Positions 11,107-23,628 are shown, counted from the first letter of the stretch. The stretch is DNA of 64,000 nucleotides from Proteles cristata cristata (GCA_017311185.1 JAESUZ010004128.1:1139001-1203000), one strand, 5' to 3'. A program made the numbers and translations. The notes: generated from the sequence alone by a model not told the origin.

Positions 11107-12234
11107 AAATCAATGGGAACACTGTAGGTATCTCTTGGCAACTATTCTAGCCTATTAGGATATCTGCAAATAAAGTGAAAAATAGATGACTCCAAGAGTT
11201 ATGCTGTTTTTTAAAATGATTTTTGTCTTTCTTCTTACATTGTTTTCTGCCATCAGTTATCAGACTGTGATGAATTTGCATGATATTATTATTTTTGATT
11301 GGTACATAAAATTTTCTTAAAGGATAATATTCATATTTTGTATTCCCCACCACCATCTTGTGGTTTTATTTAGTTCAAAAACACAGATTTTGCTTTTTAA
11401 TTATGAAGTATATAAAATGTACTGAACAGTTATGAAATAGTATTTCTGAGTCCCCTGAGAGCACTGCTGTGCTGCATGCTTGAGCTCTTTTTCTGTTTCA
11501 GAAAGAAAGTATTAAACAAAGCTAATGACCCCCATCCAATCTCCAACCCATCTCATCCTTCTCTCTTTACCTCCTTACTATATTTATCTCTCTCACTATA
11601 TTTAGTGCCTTATTCAATTCATGATTTTGTCATGTTATTGCATATGCATATATCTGTAATCATATTTTTTTTATGAACTTGGCCTCAGAGTGAATAGTTC
11701 AATAAGATGTAGGAAATATGCAAAATGCTGGTGACAAATGATAAGCATTTTTCTTTCCCCCATTGGAGCTCTTCTATCCAGCTTTGGTTTCCATAGAAAT
11801 CATGCACAAACCTATCCTATGTGGTTGCAGTCAAATGCCTTTCAGGACCGTGACCTCTACCCTCTGGTTATGAAATATAATTCAAACTACTGACACTCCC
11901 TCGCATGCACGTTACCAGTAAAATGTGAGCTATTTTTTGTAGAGAGATAAAGCTGATTTTTTGCCATGAGGAATGATTCAGCAAAACTTAGGTACATTTG
12001 TGGGAATTTCATTAAGAACTTGGTGCAATAGGAAGTGGAAAAACAAATTGAATAACATGAATTAACCTCTCTATGCATCTAAAGCTTGTGCACAGTTCTC
12101 ACTGGGTTGTAATTGGAGCAATTCAGAGGCAAGTTAAAGCAAAATTTAGGAATAGAAACCTTAAGAGGAAAACACACATGCTGATGGACCTGGAGAGTTG
12201 CATGTGTATGTGAATGGTGTCAAAGAGCGAAAAT
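11107..12234. other. Unique-looking AT-rich sequence, no gene seen
   Basis: No family is assigned. Open frames of 63-69 codons lack motifs. Confidence 0.5.
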
Positions 12235-12252
12235 TCAACCAAGTAAATTTTA

Positions 12253-13145
12253 TTTTATTTATTTATTTATTTTTTTACAAATAGTTTATTGTCAAATTAG
12301 TTTCCACATAACACCCAGTGCTCATCCCCACAAGTGCCCTCCTCCATGCCCATCCCTCCTCCCCCCCACATCCATCAGTCCTCAGTTTTTGTCAGCATTC
12401 AAGAGTCTCTCATGGTTTGCCTCTCTCCCTTTCCCCCACCATTTCCGCCCTTCTTCTCTCCCTTGGTCCTCTGTTAAGTTCCTCCTAATCCTCCTATACG
12501 TGCACACATATGATATTTGTCTTTCTCTGCCTGACTTACTTCGCTCAGCATAACACCCTCAAGGTCCATCCATGTTGCTACACATGGCCAGATTTCATTG
12601 TTTCTCATTGCCATGTGGTATTCCATGGTATAGATAAACCACATCTTCTTGATCCATTCATCTGTTGATGGACACTTAGGCTCTTTCCAGGTTTTAGCTA
12701 TTGTGGAGAGTGCTGCTATGAACATTGGGGTACATGTGCTCCTATGCATCAACATTTCTGTATCCCTGGGGTAAATTCCTAGCAGTGCTATTGCTGGGTC
12801 ATAGGGGAGTTCTATTGTTGGTTTCCTGAGGAACCTCCACACTGTTTTCCAGAGGGGCTGTACCAGTTTACATTCCCACCAACAGTGTAGGAGGGTGCCC
12901 GTTTCTCCACATCCTCGCCAGCATCTAGAGTTCTCTGATTGGCTCATTTTAGCCACTTTGACTGGCGTGAGGTGGTATCTCAGTGTGGTTTTGATTTGTA
13001 TTTCCCTGATGAGGAGCGATGCTGATCATCGTTTCATGTGTCTGTTGGCCATCTGGATGTCCTCTTTGGAGAAGTGTCTGTTCATATCTTCTGCCCATTT
13101 CTTCACTGGGTTGTTTGTTTTTCGGGCGTGTAGTTTGGTGAGTTC
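12253..13145 (-). mobile_element. Young felid L1, 5'-truncated, minus strand
   Basis: An 893-bp L1 3' end read on the minus strand: poly(A) at 12,253-12,280 (as T), 3'UTR, then the ORF2 C-terminal part. An 18-bp perfect target-site duplication, tcaaccaagtaaatttta, flanks it at 12,235-12,252 and 13,146-13,163. The sequence closely matches the 3' end of the full-length L1 at 45.6-52.7 kb, so both belong to the same young group. Confidence 0.96.
12474..13145 (-). pseudogene. L1 ORF2 C-terminal fragment
   Basis: The frame ending at the stop near 12,474 is open for at least 160 codons and encodes the L1 ORF2 C-terminal region. This includes the Cys-rich segment (residues [20 protein letters not shown]), a [18 protein letters not shown] motif and an end in [11 protein letters not shown]. 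Further upstream the frame is interrupted by a TGA near 13,024 where the related copies read TGC, a simple substitution. The fragment lacks the endonuclease and reverse transcriptase and cannot act on its own. Confidence 0.92.
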
Positions 13146-13163
13146 TCAACCAAGTAAATTTTA

Positions 13164-14068
13164 AAGATTATTTAGCTTCATTCATCGATTCATGAGTCAG
13201 ACAGTGTGCCATCAAGCAGATACAGTGGAGCCCCAAAGGGTTACAGAAATGGAAAGGTTTTTAAGGTAGAGAGGGAGCAGTAAAAAGGAAATTATTATCA
13301 AAGAATCTATTGTTTTAGGTAAGGTTATTCTCCTATTGGGAATGGAGGGGATCTGTCAGTAATTTCCTAGGGCTGACCAGAAAATTCCCACATTGACTGA
13401 CTACAGGTTACATTTCTGGGGGATTGTAACTGCAGTTAGATATTAAGTCCTGGGTTATTGACCTAGGACCTTAACCTAACAGACACCATTTTGAGACTGT
13501 GGTTTCTTTTTCACAGTGTCTGCCCTATATTCTCTTGGTCCTCAACACACCGTACTCCACTCCTCATTCAGCCCTTCACTCCAATGACTTCACATTCCAG
13601 CCTCACAGAGAGAGAGAGCTCAGAGAACCAGTGGAAGGGAAGTACCTCTCAGAGCCCTTAAGCTTCCTGCCTTCACTCAGGGTTCCTGGACAACTGCTCA
13701 ACTTCACATAACTCAGTATTTACATATGCACAGTGTTCCTTTTGGGCTACTACAATCTCCACTTCCATTTGTCTAAGGAGAAATTGCTGCTTCATATTTA
13801 CCTTCAGTGAGTTCCCTCCCCTGTGTTCTGAAAGCATTCGGCACGTCCAGGCGTGGTAACTGGTTCATGACTATCTATTCTTCAAGGCTGTGAATTCCTC
13901 AGAGGCAGTGACTACTGTCCATAAAAGGTGTTTAAGGAGAAGTACAAAAGCAAAAACAGTTTGCATCCCCGATGAATGATTAGTATTTCCATTTAATGAG
14001 CACATACTTCTAGCATGCTCATGTGCATACAATTTCGAAAAGGATATAAGGTGCTTCTTTAGTATAAA
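13164..14068. other. Unique sequence, possible small L2-like trace
   Basis: No gene seen. The stretch about 13,855-13,935 ('aaggctgtgaattcctcagaggcagtgac') faintly resembles the L2 3' end, but the match is too short to be firm. A 70-codon frame at 13,499 has no motif. Confidence 0.4.
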
Positions 14069-14262
14069 CTTTTTAATGTTTATTTATTTTTGAGAGAGAG
14101 AGAACACGAAGGGAACAGAGAGAAAGGGAGACAGAATCCGAAGCAGGTCCAGGCTGTGAGCTGTCAGCACAGAACCTGATGATGGGCTTGAACCCACAAG
14201 CTATGAGATCATGATCTGAGCTGAAGTCAGACATTTAACCGACTGAGCCACCCAGGCTCTCC
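14069..14262 (-). mobile_element. Can-SINE, minus strand, diverged
   Basis: Reverse tail (ttaatgtttatttatttttgagagag), 'ctgtcagcacagaacctgat', 'atgagatcatgatctgagctgaag' and a reversed head ending 'tgagccacccaggctctcc'. No clean duplication was identified. Confidence 0.92.
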
Positions 14263-14596
14263 AAGAGTTCCATATCTTTAAAAACTTAACTATATTAAGT
14301 TTTATATTAATTTTTAATTATATTAAGTTTTAAAAACATAATTATATTAAACCTTAATATTTATTATTTTCCATAGTTATTCAAAGAATATATCTTTTTA
14401 CCAATTACATATGAGACATTGTTTGGGCTCTAAGATGCCATAATGAACAATTTAGTTACTGTCAACTGGTTTGTATTCTAGCACATGCTTTATTTTCCTT
14501 GGTATTATGTGCTTTGATTGTTGACCTGAAATAATTTTATTCTCCACAACTATGTTAGAGATTCCTTTTCTATGAAAACGCTAAGAACTCCTTTTT

Positions 14597-14819
14597 TTTT
14601 TTTAATTTTTTTTAATGTTTTATTTATTTTTAGGAAAGAGAGAGAGACAGCGCGAGCAGGGGAGGGTCAGAGAGAGAGGGAGACACAGACTGAAACAGGC
14701 TCCAGGCTCTGAGCTGGCAGTCAGCACAGAGCCCGACGAGGGACTCGAACCCACGAACCGCGAGATCATGACCTAAGCGAAAGTCGGACGCTTAACCGAC
14801 TAAGCCACCCAGGCGCCCC
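14597..14819 (-). mobile_element. Can-SINE (SINEC_Fc type), young, minus strand
   Basis: Near-consensus copy (reversed head 'taagccacccaggcgcccc', B-box-like 'gactcgaacccacgaaccgcgag'). The perfect 14-bp duplication aagaactccttttt lies at 14,583-14,596 and 14,820-14,833. Confidence 0.96.
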
Positions 14820-15139
14820 AAGAACTCCTTTTTAATAATTATTTCAGAAACAGCACTTACAATGAAAAAAGTATGTATTACCTCATATGTTATCTTGTTA
14901 GTTTCATCCATTCTTGATATTTTGAAGCCCTAATGGGCTTTATTATACATTTAGCTAAGTAGAGAAGCCCATATCAAAAACTTATTTGAATTCTGGACAT
15001 TTTAAATTACATATAACTTTTCACAGTCTAGCAGAGAATGTAGCAGAAATAGTAAATAGAATTGAAAATAGACAGAGTTCATTCCTCTGATAGCCAATGA
15101 CTATGAATTGTTGACTTTTACCTATAAACCTTGCCCCAC

Positions 15140-15365
15140 TCTTAGATACAGGCTTCCAAGTATGGAATGAATAAGTCACGGGGATAAAGACAGAGCATGG
15201 GAAATATAGTCAATGATACTATAATAGCATCGTACAGTGACAGATGTTTGCTACACTTGTGCTGGGCACAGCCTCACATAGAGAAGTTGAGTCATTCTGT
15301 TGTACACCTGAAACTAACGTACCATTGTGTGTCACCCAGACTCAAATGGAAAAATAAAAATAGAC
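15140..15365 (+). mobile_element. L1 3'UTR fragment
   Basis: Carries the typical carnivore/old L1 3' end: 'ggaatgaataagtcacggggat', 'gggaaatatagtcaatgatact', 'tgttgtacacctgaaactaac' and a closing A-rich end. The open frame at 15,197-15,385 is a by-product. Confidence 0.8.
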
Positions 15366-15556
15366 AAAGCTTTTTACTTTTATAGAAAAACAACTTGTCC
15401 CACTCCTACTTCAGGGAAATATAAGACTCAGCATGCTAATGATCAGAAGCATTTGAATAACCATTCAAATAACCACAGGAATCTGAGGTCACACATGCCA
15501 CTCTAGGTCTGCCTGCTGCTACCTTCTTCTCACATCCCATGTTATCAACCCATATA

Positions 15557-15766
15557 TTTTTATTTTTTATATTTATCTTTGAGAGAGAAAGAGACAGAGC
15601 ATGAGCTGGGGGAGGGCAGAGGGAGAGGGAGACACAGACTTAGAAGCAGGCTCCAGGTTCCTGGCTGTCAGCACAGAGTTCAACACGGGGCTTGAACCCA
15701 CAAACCACGAGATCATGACCTGAGCGAAAGTTGGACACTAAACCAACCGAGCCACCTAGGTGCTCC
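15557..15766 (-). mobile_element. Can-SINE, minus strand
   Basis: Reverse tail, GA-rich middle and a reversed head ending 'cgagccacctaggtgctcc'. An approximate duplication ((t)caac/ccaata-like, near 15,543 and 15,767) is diverged. Confidence 0.93.
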
Positions 15767-15780
15767 TCACCAATACGTAT

Positions 15781-18717
15781 AAATTACATTACCCTTTGGG
15801 GAGAAAGCTTATTTGCCTATAGCTATAGTACCAATATATTCTTCTTCTCGGGTAATGAGAATTGGGATAACCTTTGTGTCTTCTTAAAGTGGGTCAATCA
15901 ATCACCTATTTTAGATACTAGAAGATTTTAATTTTAGCTTTGCATCTGGTACAGTTTATCAATTTGTCATTCAGAGGAGACTGGCACATGCAGTAGGTAT
16001 TTATGGGATTTATTACATGGTAGAGATTGTATTCTATCAGTTAGAAAAACACAAACTGTCTGATACAGAATTTTAATAGCTCCTAAGTTAAAATCGTTAC
16101 CTGAAGCTAAATACACACTTATAAATTAGCAATGTTTGACACGTAGGTTGTCAAGCAAGTTTTTGACCTTCTGCTAAAGGAAACAGTATAAATAAGGACA
16201 CTCTGGAGCAAGCTTAAATGGCATCCAAAGGACAGTTTGAGCTGCAATCTAAATGGCGCGAGCTAAGAATAAATGACTTTTATTTTGTTTTGCTTTGATT
16301 TCGGGTTTTTCTATAGAGTGTGAAGAATAAGTAAGTTAAAAGGATTCAGGGAAACAAGCATTCCAGAGCAATCTGGGGACCCTTGTGCCTGACTCTGAAG
16401 CACCAAGCTGAGGCCCTTGCCAGTGTCCCCCCTTAGGAGGGTGCCAGTCTCGTAGTGATAATTGACAACCAACCCTTGTCATTCCAAAATGAAATGCTCC
16501 TGAAAAGTAGTATCATTGACAACTTATGCTTTGGGGGAAAACGATTTCAAACAAGGCTTTCAGAGACAGAGGTGTTATTATATTATTGTTGTACTGAATT
16601 CATTCTTAGAAACTCTGACTTTAAAAAAATTTCTCCCACTGGAAGCTGTTCCACAATCAGGACTCTATCTTCTTGCTTCTTTGCCTGGTAATAAGCATGG
16701 TCGAAGGGGTGAGAAAAGTCAGACTCTGGAGAGGGACAAGTTGAGGTCTCAGCCACCCCCCAGGGCAGTGGGAGAGGGGCAAAGCTTTGAACCCAGATCT
16801 TAACACTTCATTAATAACCTCGGTCCCATTTCCTGACAGTCTAGGGTTCTAACGCCGTGCACGGCTGAACCTCATCTCCTCTTCTATAAAACAGATTGGA
16901 CAAGATTAGAAACTTGTAACTGATCTACCCTTCAGAAGCATCTGAGGATGTTTGTTAAGGACACAACCCCCCTGAGTGACATAGAGAAATTCCAACATGA
17001 TGAAGCTGAAGATTTAAAGAGAATGGGGTGAGGGTGGGGGCAGCTGGAGGAGAAGGGCCAGGGATGGTTCTTTTGAAGGAATGCTTGGGTTAAATCTGGT
17101 GCATTCTTCCAAGCTAACATCCTACCATCCTGCAACTCCTGACACATATGAAGCATCTCAGGCATATAAGAACATAGAAACAGGCACATAAAAAGCTAGG
17201 AATCAAATACCCTTGGGTGGGTTGTATTTGAAGTTTTGACTCCCGCTGCCACACATATCAGGACAACTGTGGGTGAGAAATAGAACATCCTTTCTGTGAT
17301 ACACACATACATTGGAATCACACAAACGCAGATGACATCCAGGACGGCCATTTGAAAGTAGTAAAAATGAGTTTTTATTTCTGTGAAAGTTAGAGGACAA
17401 TTCTAAGATCTGAATATTTTCACACACCCCTGGAAGACCATCAATAATTTCTCAGTCTCATTTGGACACAAGAGCAATTTTTGTTATATCTGATCTGTTT
17501 CATACGACAATGGCAAGCTGTCAGAATTACACCACCTCATTTCTGAACTCACGAAGTGATTCAAACAAGAAAAACAGCAGGTTTCTCCAGCCTCAGTCAT
17601 TGTGATTTTCAATTACTTACCAGTTTCTGGAGACAATTTGTTAAGAAAATATAAGACTATTAGGCCTATTTCATTCATGTCAGGGAATAGCTGAGACCAT
17701 ACCCCCTTCAGAACGAATCACTTTCATGAGCTAAACCAATTCCAGCTAAACCTTCTGAAAAAAAAAATTCTAAAAATAATTACACTTTTAAGTTGAGCCA
17801 CCTTATAAAGACAGACTAAAAAATAAGAAAAGATAACCCTAATACATACCCTTTGGGAGAATGCTCTAAGGATTTATAATTATGTACAAACTAACTTACA
17901 TTGAGGTATGCAATTCTTTTAATGGGCAAACATGTCTACCCATCAAAAGAACTCAAGCTTCCTCTTTCTTTTCAATCCATGTTCCTCCTTGTAAGAGAAG
18001 AAGTTTATAGCTGCTGAGGTTTGTTACTAGATGTTATTAATCATTTTCTACCCAGGACTGTACATTATTCTCAGTTACCAGTTATAGGGTCTTGGACTTC
18101 AATCCTCTGTATTGGATCAGGGACACATCCTCTTGGTATGTGGGTTCAGTGGGTACTCAGGTGTTAGCCATCCCCTGAAGACTGGCCAAGGTAGGCCCAG
18201 CAGGGAAGGCCTGAGGCTGCCAGGAGAGCTTTTCCATTTCCAGAGTTGGTGCTTGAGGCTGTTTGGACCCGCTTCATTCTCACCTGGTGTCCAGAGACTT
18301 CGTTTCATTAACTCCTATCAACACTGATCCTGGACTTTCTCTTGACATGTTACTTGTTTCTCACTCAGCTTTGGCACTTCTGGGCTGACCCTGGCGGTAT
18401 ACGGTGCTGGCCCTGGTCCTGGCCCTGCCAAAGCTCTCCTTTTGTTTCTTAAACTAGCTGGACCAGTGATACGTTGGGCTTGTCCAATATTACATGCTTC
18501 TTGTTTCCAGATGCTCAATTTTCAAATTAACTGAGAGAGCAGAAACGCTGTGCTACAAAGTCTTCCTCATCTACAAGCTTTTAAATATTCTATTACATTT
18601 TTAAAAAAGGAAAAGAGGAAAGAAAAACAAAATTCAAAGGACAAAGAGGAAAAAACAAATTAAACCATCCATACAGAAAGCTTACCCACTATATACGACA
18701 AGCTTACTTGCTCATTT
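15781..18717. other. About 2.9 kb without recognised repeats or genes
   Basis: This is the longest repeat-poor stretch in the first half of the window. Open frames of 62-95 codons occur on both strands (for example near 16,455-16,803 and 16,932-17,189) without familiar motifs or paired splice signals I would trust. If a conserved non-coding element or an exon were hidden in this window, this would be one of the places to test. Confidence 0.45.
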
Positions 18718-18736
18718 AGAATTATTCATTAGGAGG

Positions 18737-18953
18737 GGGACGCCCGGGTGGCTTAGTCGGTTGAGCGTCTGACTTTTGCTCAGGTCATGATCTCGCGGTT
18801 CGTGGGTTCGAGCCCCGCGTCGGGCTCTGTGCTGACTGCCAGCTCAGAGCCTGGAGCCTGTTTCAGTCTGTGTCTCCCTCTCTCTCTGACCCTCCCCTGC
18901 TCACGCTGTCTCTCTCTTTCCTAGAAATAAAACATTTAAAAAATTTAAAAAAA
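18737..18953 (+). mobile_element. Can-SINE (SINEC_Fc type), young
   Basis: Consensus-like body including 'gctgactgccagctcagagcctggagcctg'. A perfect 19-bp duplication, agaattattcattaggagg, lies at 18,718-18,736 and 18,954-18,972. Confidence 0.97.
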
Positions 18954-18972
18954 AGAATTATTCATTAGGAGG

Positions 18973-19384
18973 AAACAGTATTAAGTTAGGGCTGTGCTGG
19001 AGACAATGGCGAGCAACTTCTCTAGAGTAGGGTGAATTTACCACCCTTTTACAAGCATCGAGGACTGAGGTTTGCCAATCTAACTACACCCTCCCAGAAT
19101 TTGGTCCCCATAAACCCCTCTCCTGCCACGGAATCAGCAGATCTGAGCCTCTAGGTTCCCCCTGCTCTTGCATCTGGTGTTATTACCCATGTGGACTTCA
19201 AAATTCAATGTCCTTCCCTAGCACTGTGTCAGTAGCCTTGCAGATTTTGGGTGAGAAGCAGCCTGTAGTAAATGTAAGGGGTGAGAATCATCCCCTGGCC
19301 ATTCATATAAATTTTAAGGAGTAAAGTTCAAATAAACAGTGACTTCTTGTATGTTCTCCTTAAGGTTTAAAGGCTATGCTCAAC
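18973..19384. other. Unique sequence, no gene seen
   Basis: No repeat or coding signal recognised. Confidence 0.45.
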
Positions 19385-20818
19385 ATACTAGGAATAGAAG
19401 GGAACTTCCTTGATCTGATAAAAGGCATCTATGAAAAACCCAAAGTTATCATCATACTTAATGATAAAAGACTGTATTCTTTCCTCTGAATATCAGGAAT
19501 AAGACAGAGATGTTTGCCCAGCCACTTCTATTCAACATTGTACTGGAAGTTCTAGACAGAAAATTTAGGGGAAAAGGCAAGAAAACAAGCAAGCAAGACA
19601 GGCATCCAGATTGAAAACGAGGAAGTAAAAAATCTCTGCTTACGGATGAACAATCTTGTATAAAGAAAATCCTAATAGAACTAATAAAGGAGTTTAGCAG
19701 GGGTGGAGGACACGTGGTGAATATACAGAAACTTGGTTGTATTTCCAGGAAGTAGCAAAGTACTAACCAAAACTAAAAAAATGTTTCATTTAAAATAGCA
19801 TCATTATGTTATGCACCAAAGCCAAACACCATATGTTAAACCAAACCAAAACAAAACAAAACACCTAGAACAAAGTACTTAAGAACAAAACTTTTAAAGG
19901 AAGGGAAAAACTTAACTCTGACAACTGCAAAATATTCTTGAAGTTAATTAAAGCAGACTTTAAAAAATGGAGAGACATCCCGTTTTCATGGATCAAAAGA
20001 CTATACTGTTAAGAGGAGAAATCAATCTGTAGATTTAATACAATCCCTATTTATCCAAATCCCAAGTGGCTTCTTTCCAGAAATTGACAAGCTGATCATA
20101 AAGTTCAGATGGAAACTCAAGGGACTCCAAATAGTCAAAACAATGTTGAAAAGAACAAAGTTTCAGGATTCACACTTCCCAATTATAAATTTTACTACAA
20201 AATAGCAGTAGTCAAAACTGTGTGATGCTGGTCTAAGGACAGACATATAGAGTAATGGAATAGAATTGAGAGTCCAGAAGGAAATCCCACATTTCCATTT
20301 ATGGCCAATTGATTTTCAGCAAGAATGCCAAAACAATTCAATAGGGAAATTGTCTTCTCAAAATAGCTCTGGGGCAAAGGGATATCCACATGCAAAAGAT
20401 TTACATTGGACCTCTACCTTGAACTATATTCAAAGATTAACTCAAAATATCACAAAACTAAATGCAAGGGCAAATACTACAAAAAATGTAGAAGAAAACA
20501 TAGACTTAAACCTCAGTGACCTTGTGGGGGGGGGCTCCTGGGTGGCTTAGTCGGTTAAGCGTCTGACTTCGGCTCAGGTCATGATCTCACGGTTCATGGG
20601 TTCGAGCCCCACGTCAGGCTCTGTGCTGACAGCCAGCTCAGAGCCTGGAGCCTGTTTCAGGTTCTGTGTCTCCCTCTCTCTCTGACCCTCCCCTGTTCAC
20701 GCTGTCTCTCTCTCTCTCAGAAATAAATAAAACATTTAAAAAAACTTTTTTTAAATCTCAGTGACCTTGGAATTAGGTAATGATTTCTTGGATATGATGC
20801 CAAAAATATAAGCTTTGT
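19385..20818 (+). mobile_element. Old L1 LINE, ORF2 reverse transcriptase to C-terminal region
   Basis: Starts within the RT domain ('gggaacttccttgatctgataaaaggcatctatgaaaa', then 'ttcaacattgtactggaagtt') and continues through the region before the C-terminus ('tgtgatgctggtctaaggacagac', 'gaaaacatagacttaaacctcagtgac'). Many frameshifts are present; the longest residual frame is 20,266-20,550. A young SINE splits it at 20,525-20,752, and it stops abruptly at an orphan SINE tail (20,819-20,868). Confidence 0.85.
20525..20752 (+). mobile_element. Can-SINE (SINEC_Fc type)
   Basis: Starts with an expanded G run (tgggggggggctcctgg), followed by a consensus-like body and A-rich tail. The 17-bp duplication aaa[c/t]ctcagtgaccttg lies at 20,508-20,524 and 20,753-20,769. 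Confidence 0.96.
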
Positions 20819-20868
20819 TGCTGTCTCTCTCTCCTGGAAATAAATAAAACATTAAAAAAAAAAAAGAA
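20819..20868 (+). mobile_element. Orphan 3' end of a Can-SINE
   Basis: Only the last ~50 bp of a SINE remain (ctgtctctctctcctgg, aaataaataaaacatt, poly(A)). They join directly to L1 sequence on the left and to unrelated sequence on the right. No duplication is evident. Confidence 0.85.
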
Positions 20869-22090
20869 GTAGATACAGGTGATACTCCTTTTGACATTGA
20901 CCAGGATACGGTGGTTAACAATAATATGTAATTAATTCATATAATTGTACTAACATTCATCCATATATAGTACCCAACAAAATGAATGAGTTACATGCAA
21001 GAGTATCAAGAAGATCCTAGTCAAAGGTCTTGCTGATGCTGGAGGTACTTCCAATCAATGTCTACAATTCAATATACTTGTGATGAGATCTGTTGGGCAT
21101 GACTCTTCCTTGATGAACATTTCAGCAGCTTTTCCTCTGCCTCAGGTTCCTCCTGCTCTTTCCTTAAGTGTTTCATTAACAACTACCACCCACATGTGCA
21201 GTCCTGAGTAAACTCTGACAAAAGAGGCAGGAAGGCTTACCCACTGTCTTCCCACTTACACAGCCCAAAGATTCTTTCCACCAACCAGACCTAACACCCC
21301 TTGGACCCTAAAGTCAGAGTCAGTTCATGAGTTACTCTCCCTATTTTTTGCCAATTCCGGATACTGGCCCTGTCTAGAGGTGAGCTTCTGCCTGCATTTC
21401 CCTCTCCTGCTTTCAGGCACCATAACTAGTTCAACTGCCCCTACCTGGTGCTTCTCTGAGCAGGAAATCTGACAACTTCCCCAGTTGCCCCCAGTGCTGG
21501 GGGACAGCTTCCCCAGGGCTGGCCTCTGGCTTCTGCTCCCCACAACTCCCAAAGGGAGAAGAGTTCCCGCCACCAGGCATCTTGCCAGAGTTCAACATTG
21601 AACAGAGATGTGGCCACATCCTGTTTTTATATCTGGCTTCATCTACCTTGATAGACTTCCTGCCACTTCCTATAAAAGACAAATGGCAAATTCTACTCTT
21701 GTCCAAGCACTCATACTATCCCTGTGGGAAGGTTTAGCTCCAAATCATTCGCTCCCTGAACTGGACCCACCTTCATGGAAGACTATTTTTTTAACTTGTT
21801 ATTTTAATACAATTTTAGACTTACAGAACAGTTGCAAAAAATAGGGGAAACAGTCTCCATGGTTATGTTGTATGGTAGAAAGGATTTTACAGATTTCATA
21901 AAGGTTCTGAAGAGTTGACTTGGGATTCACCAAATGCAAGTTGTCTTGGCTGCAGCTGAACTGACAAGTGGACGAGACTCTGCTGGTCTTCACTGAGAAA
22001 GATGTAGGTTGAAGATAGGCCCTGTTGCTGGGAACAGAGGTTGCATCTAGGAGTCAAGAATGGCTCCTGTTGGGAGCCATCAAAAAGCAT
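20869..22090. other. Mostly unique sequence, no gene seen
   Basis: Open frames of 64-91 codons on both strands (21,325-22,090) have no known motif. 'ttttagacttacagaacagttgcaaaaaata' near 21,812-21,845 resembles a commonly seen old LINE-derived segment, but it is too short to assign. Confidence 0.45.
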
Positions 22091-22099
22091 AGTCTTCAG

Positions 22100-22298
22100 G
22101 GGTGCCTGGGTGGCTCAGTCCGAAGAGAGTCTGATTTCAGCTCAGGTCATGATCCCACTGTTTGTGAGTTCGAGCTCCATATCAAGCTCTCTGTTGTCAG
22201 AGCAGAGCCTGCTTCAGATCCTCTGTCACCACCTCATTCTCTGACCTTCCTCTGCTTGCTCTCTCTCTCTTTCTCTCTCTCAAAAACAAATAAACATT

Positions 22299-22352
<54 letters not shown>
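22100..22352 (+). mobile_element. Can-SINE with (CA)n tail
   Basis: Head 'gggtgcctgggtggctcagtcc', diverged middle, tail 'aaaaacaaataaacattaa' and then a long (AC)n. The duplication agtcttcag at 22,091-22,099 and 22,353-22,361 encloses the microsatellite, so the (AC)n belongs to the element's tail. Confidence 0.94.
22300..22352. repeat. (AC)n microsatellite, ~26 units, uninterrupted
   Basis: A pure AC/TG run of about 53 bp inside the SINE tail. It is likely length-polymorphic. Confidence 0.97.
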
Positions 22353-22355
<3 letters not shown>

Positions 22356-22361
22356 CTTCAG

Positions 22362-23356
22362 TTCCATAGCACAAGGAACTGAATTCTGGCAACACTCTGA
22401 TTGAGCTTGGAAGACAACCTGAGCTCCAAACAAGAACACGACCTCCTCACACCTTGACTTTAACCTTTGAGACTGAATAGAAGACCCTCCCTGGACTCCT
22501 GATCCACAAAAACTATGATAATCATTAAGTATTATTTGAAGCCACAAATTTGAGGCAATCTGATATGCGACCATAGAAAACAAATACACACACTATCTTT
22601 CACTTTGTAATTAATGAGTGTTTGGGGAGAGATACTTGGAAATTATCCAAATATCGTGTCTCTTCACAAACTGTTGCCCACAAATCTTAGCACCCATCAC
22701 GGGGTCTTGCTGGTTTGCTTACTTCTCCTGTTAATCAAATTATGAAATCTGCTGAATTGCCCATCATTTTATATAGGTGTCCCAAAGCAGGCCCCTTAAC
22801 AAGGGTACATGTGGTTTGCACTCAGGAGATATGTGTAATTTGACTTCTGTAAAGTGTAATGAGTTATAATTGAAATTGTAAAGGAAGGTACAACATTAAG
22901 AGCTACTGAAGAGCAATTAAGTCAATAAAGGTAACCAAGTAATTCAGCTAAATAAAAATCCAATAGCTGCATAGGCAAGACAGAAGAGCACTGGGTACTC
23001 AAGTAAGTACTAATGTTAAATACAGAATGACATTGCTAACTGGCTAATTCTGTTGTCAGTTGGAATCCTGATACAGAATTGAGAAAAAGGGAAATGGTGG
23101 ACACCATTATGACTCACTTAGCACAGTGATGCTAGGCAAGTGCTTCTTGATGGAAAGAGCACAGAAAAAGAAACAAAGGGTCTGGTTGGAGCCCTGGCTT
23201 CACCGTTTTTTGGCAGACTTGAGCACGCCATTTTTTTCCGCATTTTCAAATATACTGAGGGAAGTTGGCTTACAGCATCTAAACCATTGTCTCAATCTCT
23301 AAAATTCTATGATTTCAACTTCAAAGAAAAGTAGCAAAGCCTGAAAATATAGGACC
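22362..23356. other. Unique sequence, no gene seen
   Basis: No repeat or coding signal recognised. A 64-codon frame near 23,140 has no motif. Confidence 0.45.
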
Positions 23357-23387
23357 AGATACTTTTCTTTCTTTTTTCTTTTTTTAA

Positions 23388-23610
23388 ACTTTTTAAAAAT
23401 ATTTTTATTTATTTCTAGGAGAGAGAGACAAAGAGACAGCATGAGCAGGGGAGGGTCAGAGAGAGAAGGAGTCACAGACTCTGAAACAGACTCCAGGCTC
23501 TGAGCCGGCAGTCAGCACAGAGCCCGATGCGGGACTCGAACCCACGAACCGCGAGTTCATGACCCAAGCGAAAGTCGGACGCTTAACCGACTAAGCCACC
23601 CAGGCGCCCC
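23388..23610 (-). mobile_element. Can-SINE (SINEC_Fc type), young, nested
   Basis: Near-consensus reversed copy ending 'taagccacccaggcgcccc'. An 18-bp T-rich duplication (tcttttttctttttttaa) at about 23,370-23,387 and from 23,611 shows that it inserted into the A-rich tail of the older SINE to its right. Confidence 0.95.
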
Positions 23611-23628
23611 TCTTTTTTCTTTTTTTAA

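Noticed and set aside
12474..12956. 160-codon minus-strand frame as a host gene
   Set aside because: It is the C-terminus of L1 ORF2 inside a 5'-truncated L1 with an 18-bp target-site duplication.
22197..22589. 130-codon minus-strand frame with a Cys-Val repeat
   Set aside because: The repeat is translation of the (CA)n microsatellite.
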